Assembly: GCA_003254885.1 (NCBI GenBank)
Contig: QANT01000404.1
Span: 1 to 64,000, forward strand
DNA length: 64,000 nucleotides
Origin: Purshia tridentata
Lineage: Eukaryota; Streptophyta; Magnoliopsida; Rosales; Rosaceae
Direction of reading: 5' to 3'
Both the position numbers and the translations under genes were made by a program. Below the pieces are notes generated by a model. It was not told the DNA's origin. It searched no databases and saw nothing but the letters and a program-made list of their open reading frames with translations. This document shows positions 38,501-48,600 of this stretch, in pieces. The number at the start of each line of letters is the position of its first letter. Position 1 is the stretch's first letter.

Positions 38501-39159
38501 AGAGGCTGCACTAGCTAGGATGCGGCAGGAGAAAGCCTTGTCGCTTGGTGCTGAACCCGAAAAAGGACCTAATGTTACACGAGTAATCCTTCTTGTGTTA
38601 GAACTTATATTTCCTCTTGATACTTTCTTGTTTATCTTGGATTTATAGATGTTTCATATAACTAATTTCATATAATTACATGTACTACTACTAATGCAGC
38701 ATGTTCACTTTGCATCCATCAGTATTATCAATTTTTTATTTTTTATTTTTTATTTTCCAAGGCCTTGGCAACTGCAAAGGCATCATTTTCCAAAATTCTA
38801 GGAATATGCACTTAGTTTACTGGGTTGCATGTTCCATTTCATCCTTGTTCCTTTTCATCCTTGTTCCTTCTTGCATTTGAAAGTTCTTTAACCTAATGCA
38901 TGTTTGTGAATTTTATTGGACAAATTAGGTTTTGGTGAGGTTCCCTACCGGAGAACGCAAGGAAAGGAGGTTCCACAGTACCTCAACAATTCAAGCTCTC
39001 TATGATTATGTAGACTCTCTGGGTTGTTTAGACGTCTTGGATTACAGTCTCGTCTCTAACTTCCCTCGGGTGGTATACAGTGCAGACAAACTGTCATTAT
39101 CCTTGACAGAAGCTGGGTTGCATCCTCAGGCCAGCCTTTTTGTGGAGCTGAATTCTTGA
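35588..39159 (+). CDS. PUX10: UBX-domain protein, PUX10-like CDC48 adaptor
   Basis: Four exons: 35588-36409, 38052-38222, 38379-38582 and 38929-39159, GT-AG and in phase, giving 475 residues. In order: a UBA-like domain (about 3-42), a disordered Ser/Thr/Gly stretch, a hydrophobic hairpin (about 98-138: LPISVISGSL, then GLISGAIGLG), a UAS thioredoxin-like domain (about 165-290), a long charged coiled coil (about 305-390, Glu/Arg/Ala-rich) and a C-terminal UBX domain (about 398-475) that contains the FPR-type loop. This is the FAF2/UBXD8 layout. In Arabidopsis PUX10 inserts its hairpin in lipid droplets and recruits CDC48A through UBX to extract ubiquitinated oleosins. The first intron (36410-38051, 1.6 kb) holds nothing I recognise. 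Confidence 0.92.
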
Positions 39160-39494
39160 GAACTTTAATGCGAAGTTAGTGTTATCGAAATTAGTAGAGA
39201 GATGAGAGACCTGCAAGTGCAAGTAGGGAACTTTGTTTTTCTTCTCTATATAGTGTATCCATTTTATTAGAACGATATGATGAGGTAAAGGTAGATACAA
39301 TTTGTTTCTAATGTGGATGTGTAGGTTGTGCCTTCATTGAAAATTCTTTCAAACAATTGGCCCTATAATGGAAGCTGGGATTGAAATAATGAGACTATCG
39401 ACTTGAAAAGTTTTATAAGTATGCCATTCGTTGATGTGTGACAAATGGTTTTGAGTGTATTTAGATGGAAGTGATTACTCAGGAATAAAAGATG
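39160..39494. other. Probable 3' UTR of the PUX10-like gene
   Basis: Non-coding sequence following the stop. No separate feature was recognised. Confidence 0.5.
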
Positions 39495-39697
39495 GGTGAA
39501 TCTCCTCTATACTAGGCTACAAGCATTTCCTTGTTTCTTTGGTCTAGGGTTTGGTCTTATTTTGGGGATTTTATGTTTCTGTTGGTTTTTGTTTGTTTCA
39601 TTTGTTGTTTGTTCTCTGTAATTGCCATGTGGCTTTCGCGTTTTGATGTAATGAAGTTATTACCGGGCCAAATAAAAAAATAAAAATTGGTGAATCT
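39495..39697 (+). mobile_element. 5'-truncated LINE tail
   Basis: A segment of about 185 bases (39504-39688) ends TACCGGGCCAAATAAA plus an A-rich tail and lies between two copies of GGTGAATCT (39495-39503 and 39689-39697). A T-rich, G-containing 3' UTR, an A-rich tail and a target duplication suggest a severely truncated L1-type retroposon. No coding part of the LINE is present. The tail sequence GGCCAAA is shared with the micro-insertions at 35180 and 41461. Confidence 0.55.
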
Positions 39698-39792
39698 ATA
39701 ATGAAGGAGCCGTGGTACGACCGTCTCACCCAAATGTTTTAACCTTGCCTCATCCCCGAGCAAGATAACGCGCCAACATAGCAACGACTAAC

Positions 39793-39843
39793 ACGTCGTA
39801 TATCATCCAAGTTAGGAGTCAATTATGACACCCATTAACAATA
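39793..39843. repeat. Dispersed repeat, copy 1
   Basis: About 51 bases (TATATCATCCAAGTTAGGAG core) recur at 41012-41062 with around eight differences. The stretch from about 39715 looks like part of a larger dispersed repeat (CTCATCCCCGAGCAAGATAA). Confidence 0.6.
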
Positions 39844-39860
39844 GCTTAAACAATAAAGAC

Positions 39861-39872
39861 AAAAAAACAAAA
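39861..39872 (-). terminator. Pol III terminator of tRNA-Val
   Basis: On the minus strand TTTT directly follows the tRNA 3' end, and T7 follows one base later. Confidence 0.8.
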
Positions 39873-39946
39873 TGGCGTCGCACGGACTCGAACCGCAGAC
39901 CTTCAGTGTGTTAGACTGACGTGATAACCAACTACACCACGACACC
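39873..39946 (-). tRNA. tRNA-Val (anticodon AAC)
   Basis: Read on the minus strand, the 74 bases fold as a full cloverleaf: acceptor GGTGTCG with CGACGCC (one G-U pair), D-arm with TGGTGTAGTTGGTTATCAC, anticodon loop CTAACAC with anticodon AAC, and T-loop GGTTCGAGTCC. The discriminator base is A and there is no intron. The bases directly downstream on the minus strand are TTTT, then G and T7, a Pol III terminator. It decodes the valine codon GUU, and GUC by wobble after modification. Confidence 0.95.
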
Positions 39947-40104
39947 ATTTTGATCTCAAAAGTGGCTGTCCTATACTTATCTATAGAGTTACACACTGTT
40001 TATTTTGAATTTTTAATTGAAGATCGGCAAGTAGCAATTATTTGGTGAAGTTGCTTGTAGTTTGCTTCAAGGTCGACTCTAAACAGTTGTGATAAAGTTC
40101 ACTC

Positions 40105-40200
40105 AATAGGGCTCAATGGTAAAGCCCCCACCCTTTGAGAGGAGTATAATTCATGTGATTCTCCTTTCGAAAATTCATGCGACGATTGTTTACAACTTCT
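40105..40200 (+). mobile_element. Possible SINE head with Pol III boxes
   Basis: GGGCTCAATGGTAAAGCCCC resembles a tRNA A box, and CCTTTCGAAAATTC, about 45 bases further on, resembles a B box. This spacing is normal for tRNA-derived SINEs. The following T-rich tail runs into the duplicated block at 40145-40352. The match is by eye only and the 3' end is not defined. Confidence 0.35.
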
Positions 40201-40352
40201 TCTTTTTCTTTTTATATTAACTACGTTTAGCTTAAAAAAAAAACAATAACAAAAAGACTGCTAGTAAGAAAATAATAATGTTTTTAAAAAAGAAAAAGAA
40301 AAACGTAATTTTATACTTATCGCTCATTAAATTCCATATAAAAAATTAGTGT
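40145..40352. repeat. Duplicated block X, copy 1
   Basis: About 208 bases starting TATAATTCATGTGATTCTCC are repeated at 40420-40625 with over 90% identity by eye. A third, partial copy of its end (ATACTTATCGCCCATC) is at about 40674-40708. Confidence 0.85.
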
Positions 40353-40370
40353 GACTCGGAAATTTTTTAG

Positions 40371-40418
40371 TTTTTTTTTTTGGCCTCTAATTTCTAATTT
40401 TTAGTTGAGTATAGAGAA
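40371..40418. repeat. Duplicated block Y, partial copy
   Basis: T run, then GGCCTCTAATTTCTAATTTT, then TAGTTGAGTATAGAGAA: the same 48 bases as 41461-41507. Only this copy lacks the left-hand direct repeat, so it is the derived one. It sits directly before block X copy 2. Confidence 0.75.
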
Positions 40419-40419
40419 A

Positions 40420-40625
40420 TATAATTCATGTGATTCTCCTTTCGAAAATTCATGTGACGATTGTTTACAACTTCTTTTTTTTCTTCTTATATCAACTACG
40501 TTTAGCTTAAAAAAAAATAATAACAAAAAGACTGCTAGTAAAAAAACAATAATGTTTTTGAAAAAGAAAAAGAAAAACTTAATTTTATACTTATCGCTCA
40601 TTAAATTCCATATAAAAAAGTAGTG
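40420..40625. repeat. Duplicated block X, copy 2
   Basis: Second copy of 40145-40352. The upstream SINE-like head of copy 1 is missing and replaced by block Y, so the copies share only part of their left flank. Confidence 0.85.
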
Positions 40626-41011
40626 TGACCTGCTGGTACCTCTTAAGTGTGACCCAAGCATTGTCTTACTTTTTATACTTATCGCCCATCAAACTCCATA
40701 TAAAAAATGGTAGAGACTGTTATAATACTTAGTTCAAGTCATGCTATATAAATAAATAACAATTGCAATATTAATCTCACCTATGATAACCTAAAGTTAT
40801 CCAATGGTTGAGAAGTGAGGGGAATAAGCACCTAATCAATGTCATGAAACAGAAGCCAAATTAGTCCAAACTCTTTGCAAGTTGCAGACATCCTAGAAGC
40901 TTAGAACAGAAATGCATTTCAGTGTGAATACATTCCAGAAAGTCGTAAACATACATCAACAACTTTCACTCCACAAAGAGTTTCAATCCAACTTAATGGT
41001 TGAAAGATAAT

Positions 41012-41062
41012 ACATCATATATCATCCAAATTAGGAATCAGTTATGACATCCATTAAGCATA
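41012..41062. repeat. Dispersed repeat, copy 2
   Basis: Counterpart of 39793-39843 (ATCATCCAAATTAGGAATCA core). Confidence 0.6.
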
Positions 41063-42032
41063 AGAACGGAATCACCTACAACTACAAGACATTTTTTACC
41101 ATTAATTCTTAATCATCTATGAATACAGCTTGGTTTGTTAATAAATGTTTCCTGAACTAGGGTCAAACAAAACTCAAATTTTTTTATTTTGTTCAAATTC
41201 GACACTACGATTAGGATTAAACTATTTCAGTCCAAATATAAATTATATAACAAAAAACTTACCTTCAAAGTCTTAAATTTAAGATTTGATCCATGAAAGA
41301 GTTGAGTGGGTATATGGTGTTGATTCAGTGGTGGTGTGTGTTCGATGCTGGTGCAGTAGTAAAATAGGATGGATGTGATTGTGGACTGTGTGATGTTGGA
41401 TTTTAATAAAGATAATTTTAGAAAACTTGTTGTATATATTAATAAATTGTAATTTCTAATTTTTTTTTTGGCCTCTAATTTCTAATTTTTAGTTGAGTAT
41501 AGAGAATGTGGTGGAACTTGGAAATAGAAATAAACAAGTTGAGTCTTAAATAACAGCAGCCCAAAAGAAAAAATCAACGGAAAATAAAAAATGAACTAAT
41601 AAAATAACCAAATTCGTTTACCAATTCCAGCCTTTGGGCTTTGAGGACCAACGTGCTTTAATTAATTAAAAACGCCAATACCTTCCAGTCTATAAGTCTA
41701 TAACCAAAAANAAAAAAAAAAAAAAACCAAAATTAAATTCAATGTTCTAATCATAGAAGGACTCAGAGACTCGTCTCTGAAAATCATATCCTAATCCGAC
41801 TACAAACCAATGTTTTCGCAAACACTACTTGTACCCCCTCTCCTCTGTTTTCACCTTCATTCATACCTCTCCTTCACTCCCAATCGCTAGGGTTCCACCT
41901 CCAATCCCTCTGTCGCCGCCGTCTCTGAAATTAGGGATTTTGGGTTGGGAATCGAATTCTTCTCAATTAGGTTTGGATTTGACGTTTTCGAGCTGTAAAT
42001 CCCTTCAATTTTCGATTTTGGCCACCCAAAAG
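41063..42032. other. Spacer, promoter and leader of the WNK gene
   Basis: AT-rich to about 41750 and then a pyrimidine-rich leader-like region. One undetermined base (N) is at 41711 inside an A run, a sequencing ambiguity. Confidence 0.5.
41450..41507. mobile_element. Micro-insertion with T-run and GGCC, then block Y
   Basis: TAATTTCTAAT (41450-41460) and TAATTTCTAATTTTT (41476-41490) flank T9 plus GGCCTC. On the minus strand this reads GAGGCC followed by an A tail, the same pattern as at 35165 and 50363. This appears to be the parental copy of block Y. Confidence 0.55.
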
Positions 42033-42046
42033 ATGCAGATAGAGCC

Positions 42047-42262
42047 ATGGCTGAGTCTGCGTTAGGTTCGATTATGTGGAGCTCCGTCGCGAACCGGATT
42101 TCGGCTGGTATGGAATTCGGGTCGTCCAACATGTGGTTTATCGGCTGCCGGTTTCGCCTTCGATCGGCATTCGATTCGTACTCCGTGGCTTGCGAGGCAT
42201 TCTCTGAACAGCGTCGTCTTCTTAACCTGGTTCCAGTTGGTGTTACAATCAAGCTCCTTTGA
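42047..42262 (+). other. 71-codon upstream ORF in the WNK leader
   Basis: The ATG lies in a strong initiation context (GCCATGGC), much better than that of the kinase ATG (GGTATGGA). It ends 92 bases before the kinase start and is in a different frame from it. It overlaps an 11-codon uORF at 42033-42065. The encoded peptide matches nothing I know. If this stretch is in the mature leader it should strongly limit translation of the kinase. Confidence 0.5.
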
Positions 42263-42354
42263 TACGGTCTGCGAGAAATCGTTTTCGTCTTTTCGCTCTC
42301 TGAAGAAAGCAAATAATTGTTTCTTTGGGGGGAATTTTCGTCGTCGTTTTGGGT

Positions 42355-44736
42355 ATGGATTACTGTTCTGGTTTGATGGGTGGGAAGTCTGATCGTGATT
42401 TTGGTGACGTTGTGGAGGAGGATCCAACTGGGAGATACTTGCGGGTATGGGCTCTTAATTTTGGAATTTGAATTGTGTGTCTTTCATTCAAAGATGAATT
42501 CTTTGTTTTTTAATTCTTATTTATTTTCTGTTTGTTTCTTCCAGTATGATGAAATCTTGGGGAGGGGAGCATTCAAGACTGTGTAAGCTTCTTTAACCAA
42601 ACCTTGCATTCCTTTCTTTGTTAGTTGGTTTTCTAACATTCTAAGAAATTGAAATTGGAAATTGATTCAGCTTATTTGGATGTTTTTTTTTTTTTGCATA
42701 ATGTAGATATAAGGCATTTGATGAAGTAGATGGAATAGAAGTAGCCTGGAGCCAAGTGAATATTGAGGAGGTATTGCAGTCCCCGGAACAGCTTGAAAGA
42801 TTGTACTCGGAGGTTCATCTGCTGAAGTCATTAAAACATGAAAATATCATCAAGTTCTTTAACTCTTGGGTGGATGATAAGAACAAGACTATCAACATGA
42901 TAACAGAGATATTCACTTCTGGGAGTTTGAGGCAGTGAGTTTATTTTCGTTTCGTTGGCTGTTTCTGTTTCGAGTTTCATGTTTTACTTGGTTTCCATTC
43001 TCAAATACTATTCGTTGCTGTTTTGGATCAATCTAGGTATCGGAGGAAGCATAAAAATGTTGAGCTGAAGGCCATCAAGAGCTGGGCAAGGCAGATTCTT
43101 CGAGGCTTACACTATCTGCATTCTAACAATCCTCCAATTATTCATAGAGATTTGAAATGTGACAACATATTTGTCAATGGAAATAATGGAGAAATTAAAA
43201 TTGGAGATCTTGGATTGGCAATTGTTATGCAGCAACCTACTGCCCACAGTGTGATTGGCACTCCAGAATTCATGGCTCCAGAGCTTTATGAAGAGGAATA
43301 TAATGAATTAGTCGACATTTATTCTTTTGGCATGTGCATGTTAGAAATGGTGACCTGTGAATACCCTTATAGTGAATGTAAAAATCCAGCACAAATTTAT
43401 AAGAAAGTTACCTCTGTAAGTTTCTGATCGCCTGCAATATGAAGTTCCTCCACTTTCTGTTTTACTAAAAGGTTTCCTAATATTTCTCTTAACTTAACTC
43501 TGTTGCAGGGTATAAAGCCTGCTTCACTCAGTAAAGTGAACAATCCTCAAGTCAAGCAGTTCATAGAAAAGTGTCTAGTTCCAGCACCTATGAGATTGCC
43601 TGCAATTGAGCTTTTGAAAGATCCATTTCTTTCAACTGACCAATTGAAGGAGCTCAGTTGTGATTCATCGAGATTGCTCAAATCAGTGAACTTGCCACAG
43701 CCTGAAGCTCGTCCGATGGACATAGATGCTAACTACCAGAAGCTTTCTGTTGGTTCTTGTAGAAAAAGTGGGAATGCAACATCTATCTCTTCAACTATGG
43801 AGTTACAGAGGTTCACTGAGAATAATGAATTCACGTTAAGAGCAGAGAAAAATGATGATAATATCATCTCTTTAACTTTGCGCATTACTGATCCATGTGG
43901 TAAGTACATCTGTCATACTAAAAGGTTCATTTGTTTCCCTTCTTTTCCTGAATTGCAACTGAATATTATTTGTTTATACAGGTCGGGGTGCAAGAAATAT
44001 CCATTTTGAGTTCTATCTTGATTCTGATACTGCAATTTCAATTGCTGGGGAGATGGTTGAGCAGCTTGATCTTTCAAATGAAGATGTCTCTGTTATAGCT
44101 GAGTTAATTGATGACTTGATTGTGAAGCTTGTACCCAGCTGGAAACCTTCATTTGGAAATTCATCATCTGGAGCAAGCAGTTCATGCCAGGATTATCCTG
44201 TACTTCAACATGATGTAACCTTATTGGGGTGCCCTTGGGGTTCAGGTTTGGTCAAGGCTTCCTCGAAGGCACAGTTGGCGTATGTGAAAGACCAAGATCT
44301 TCAAGAATCAGTGATCCCAGATGCATCGGCAGCCAGTTATATCGTTGCCATTGCCTCAGATTCTGGGAATGCCAAAGTTGGTTCTGATGGGTACGATTCC
44401 AGTCCAGATTGTATGGTTCGTGGTGGGCTTAAGTTGAAGAGTTATGAAGAAAATTGTGGTGATTCTGTCATGATGAATGACTCAGCAGTGAACTCTCCTA
44501 CCTCATATATTGATTCATGGCCTGGCATATCGAAAACTTTTAGCTCATCAAGCATTTGTTCCTTGTCCGAGTTGTCTGTAGGGGACAAACATGAGTATGG
44601 TGAGCTAAAATTGGAGCTGCATGCCATTGATACGCTGTTTAATCAACGGTTTCGTGAACTCTTTAGGATGAGGGAAGAAGCAATACAAAGTGCAAAGAAA
44701 AGGTGGATAGCAAAAAAGAAAATACCCGTCAATTGA
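42355..44736 (+). CDS. WNK8: WNK (With No Lysine) kinase, WNK8-like
   Basis: Six exons: 42355-42444, 42545-42582, 42707-42934, 43037-43415, 43509-43899 and 43982-44736, GT-AG and in phase, giving 626 residues. The kinase domain runs from about residue 30 to 290. The catalytic lysine is in the glycine loop ([10 protein letters not shown]41), and subdomain II reads EVAWSQVN with no lysine, which defines WNKs. HRDLKCDN has the catalytic Asp at 157, DLG replaces DFG at 176-178, and GTPEFMAPE follows. A regulatory OSR/PF2-like region (about 335-405; [10 protein letters not shown]) and an acidic, Ser-rich tail complete it. Plant WNK8-type kinases are soluble and phosphorylate RGS1 and V-ATPase subunit C, affecting sugar sensing and flowering time. 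The WNK8 label rests on strong similarity of the kinase domain from memory. A WNK10 or WNK5 relationship is possible. Confidence 0.9.
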
Positions 44737-45655
44737 TGTACTATAATTAGTTTTGCTAGGCTGTTGTTTTTATTTTTAGTTTTTTTCCTACAACATTCAT
44801 TTGATTCTTGTCATTTTTCAACTTTGGTAAATCCATTTGCTTTTATGGTTTGTTTGGATTGGAGAAAAAAATTTGTAATTTAGACAAATTCAGCATTTTA
44901 GTAGTCATTATTCAAAGTTGGTGTGCGGAAGCAGTGGTTTGAGTAGTGCATATAGCCAGATTGGCTGATGAACACAACCTTAGCTTTCTTTATGGACTAT
45001 ACAACATCTATGATGTTGTATATTGATATTCTATATTTCATAAAATTGTGAGAATATGGAGTGTTGTTTTATATTGAAAAATTATAATATGAGATGTCTA
45101 AATTTCTTTATGATATCATAGTAGGTTCATTGTTCACCCAAGTATGTTAAGTCAAGTGGCCACGTGTGCTCTACATCACTTAATATGAATATGAGTTGTT
45201 CATTTTTTTAGCTTAAGCGACGCCACACATGTGAGGGCGTATGAACAATCAGCAATTCTCACAACGCTTGGATATGGCGATGTTGGCGTTCTCAACACTA
45301 CTCCATGCAGGTATATTTTCAAAATAATGAAGAGGCCAAGGAAAAGAGGACAGAGCAGGGGTTGTAGTCAGTGGTGGAAGACTGGAAGGTGGGAATGGGT
45401 CATTGACTTGTCGTCGATGAATATTATGATATTAGCGTCAGTTAAAAGACTTCTGTTTTGTTACATTTTCTACAGTTAAAAAGCAAAGCCACCGCTGTCC
45501 ATTTCTGCCACCCCTGAATTCACAATAGAAGCTCCTTAATCGGGGGAAAGGGACGCCATCATGAAAGTCTAACTCCTGACTGATTGTTAATAAGGTAAAG
45601 CTCGTGTTAAAACAAATACAAGTTTTCTAATTTTTTGTTGGGCGGTGCTGTAATT
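44737..45655. other. Spacer between WNK and RPW8-ARO genes
   Basis: Contains the WNK 3' UTR and AT-rich DNA. GCCACGTGTG near 45158 is a G-box. A frame at 45231-45479 has no domain and is not called. No TATA box was recognised close to the RPW8 start. Confidence 0.5.
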
Positions 45656-48600
45656 ATGGCACTGGAGTTTATCGGAGGAGCACTATTTACGCTGCTGTAT
45701 GATGGTGTTAAGAAAGCGATGGGCAGGACTACCAAGTTTAAGTCTGTTCTCGAAGATCTCAATTTCACGCTAGACTGTTTACAACCACTAATCATCCAAC
45801 AGATTGGAGAGCATAACCTGGAAATGGGTCTCCCGAATGAGGAAATACAGAATCTTCAAAGACAAATGGAGGCAGGCGTAAAGCTCGTCTGCAAATTGTC
45901 CAAGGTTGGTCTGTGTGAGTATTGTTGCTGCGTCTGCTGTAATTGCTGGATCTGGTGCAATTGCTGCAACTGTGTAGAGCCTAGTTATACTTACCAACTT
46001 GCTGAATTGGATAGATCGCTTAGAAGACTTTTAGAAAGAATGAGGCTGCAGGAAGCTAGAGATGTCAAGGAGCTCTTGCTTTTGGGAAGGAAAAGTGCTG
46101 AAAAACTTGATCAATTGGAGAGAAGGCAGTCAGAATTACTGAAAATGCAGCAGGAAGCAGTGGATATACTAAGAGCACAGCAGGAAGCAAGGGATGTCCG
46201 GGAGTTTTCAGCAAGTAATACTGAGTCCACGGTGCACCAGAGAATTGAAGGGAATGGTGTTCAACAAGTGTCGTCATTAGACGGAGGAGAGACTACTGCT
46301 CTAGGAGCAGTATTTGAGGTGTTGTTTGATGCCGTTATGCAAGTGAAGGACAACACCACGATGTATAAACGCGTCCTCCGAGATATAAAATCCACACTAG
46401 ATGTTTTAAAACCACTAATAGAAGAGATAACAGAAGATAACAAGGTATTTCATCTCCCAAAGGAAGAACTAGAAAATTTTAGAATACAAATGGAAAAGGG
46501 TGTAGAGGTCATCCACAAGTGCTCCAAGGTTCATCAGTGGGCCAGGTACAAAAAGTATGGATACACCAGCAAACTTTTTGAATTGGATGAATCTCTTCAC
46601 AGACTGTTAAGTATCCTGAGAGTGCAGATAGCAAGCCATGTGAAGAAAACCTTGGCTTCAATAAGTAAAATAGAGACGGAGATGAAGCAAATTGAAAGTA
46701 AAAGTTGTTCTCCAATGCAGGAAAAAAGAGATGTGACAGAGACATTGGACTTGGCAGGGTCTATCGAGGCAGGGGTCGAGGAAATTGAAGGGAGTGAAGT
46801 GGTACAAAATCAAATTGAACATGCAGTAGCTAAACCTCCATTGCCTACATTTGGTTTGGGTGTACTGAATGTGCAGGGAACAAGGGATGTGAATATAAAG
46901 GCGGGGGTGGAGCGAATTGAAGGGAGTGGCAGGGTACAAAATCAAAATGAAGTTGTAGTAGCTGAACCTCCGTCACCTACATTTGGATTGGATGTACTGG
47001 CTGTGCAAAGAACAAGTGATGTGAATGAGAAATTGGACTTGACATGGAATATAAAGGCAGGGGTGGAGCGAATTGAAGGGAGTGGTGAAGTTGTAGAAGC
47101 TGAAGCTCCATCACTTGCACTTGGATTGGATGTACTGAATGTGCAAGAAAGAAAGAATGTGAATCAGACATTGGATTCGGCAAGAAATATAGAGGAATGG
47201 TTGAGTTCTAGTTACACACAGGCTGGAATATTGGACATAACCCAAACACAACCCGTAGCTGATAACCAGAAGTGTAGTGCAAGCATTGATGTGAGGGATT
47301 CAGGAGGAGAAATTCAATCGGATTATGACATCAATATTGCTTCGTCCTCACAAAGACCACAAAAAGGGTACATATACAATGATACATTATGTGATTTAAT
47401 CTTCATTATTTTCTTCATTTTTACGTAAATAAACATCATTGTGAAATGTACGGAGCTGCTGCTTCTTAGAAAAAAGGTTGCATTAGTAAAGCATATATGA
47501 TACATCATCGTCTCGATGGAAGCTCGAATAATACTCGAGGTTAAATTATCAGTGCAGAACGTTGAACGGACGTGATTCTCTTTTTATAATTTTTTTGCCT
47601 TTTTTATTTCAGTTTTGTTGACTGGGTTGAAAATGTTATACTCACTCCTCCACTCACGACTGCTAACCCTGAGTCTGACGAGAAGAACCTCGAAGATGAA
47701 CTCTCACGTACGATCCATCTGGCGGATCGGGTCATCAAATCCGCCCAAGAGGCCGAGTCTTCAAAGCAGGACTGCGCCGACCTCGTCAAGCAAGTCGAAC
47801 GCCTCTCCCAAATGCTCCGATCCGTCATCCGAATCGCCGCCACCACCCAGTCCATTTACGAGCGACCCGTCCGCAGAATCGTCGCCGGCGTGGTTCAGAA
47901 CCTCGACCGAGCCCTAACCCTTGTCTGCAAGTGCAAGGGCAGTGGGGTCCTTCGCCAAGTCTTCTCCATAATAACCACCACCGCTGACTTCCGAAAGGTC
48001 TCGAACCTTTTGGAGTATTCTGTCGGTGACATGAAGTGGCTTCTCTCCATCTTCGAGTCCGACGGAGCTGACCTCTCTCTGCCTCCGATCGCCGTGAACG
48101 ACCCGATTCTCAGTTGGGTCTGGTCGTATATATCCACTATCTACATGGGTCAACCCAGGGACCGAGTCGAGGCTACGGACTCTCTGGCCTCACTGGCTCG
48201 TGACAACGATCGGAACAAGAAGATTATCGTCGAGGAAGGTGGAGTGACGCCGCTGCTGAAGCTTTTGAAAGAAGGGTCTTCTCCTGATGCTCAAGTCGCG
48301 GCGGCCAATGCCCTTTTCGAAATAGCTATGGACCAAGAAAGGGTCAGAGCCATCATTGACTTGAATGGAATTGGGGTCATTGTTTCAGTTCTGAAGGACT
48401 CGCGGATGCGGGTTCAGGTCTCGGTGGTGAAATTGGTGTCGGAGATGGCAGAACTTGACCCGGTTGCCCAGAATGAGTTTGCTAGAGAGAATGTGACGAG
48501 GCCGTTGGTTACTTTGTTGGCAATGGATACAGTTCTGGATGACCCGAAGCTTCAACCGGGTAAGCCTAGCATTCATTCCCTCGTTCAGATTAACAAGGAG

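Noticed and set aside
41711-41711. Undetermined base (N) in an A run
   Set aside because: A sequencing ambiguity in a homopolymer, not a biological feature.
45231-45479. 82-codon frame upstream of the RPW8-ARO gene
   Set aside because: No domain, no supported splice partners and ends in low-complexity hydrophobic codons. Probably chance.
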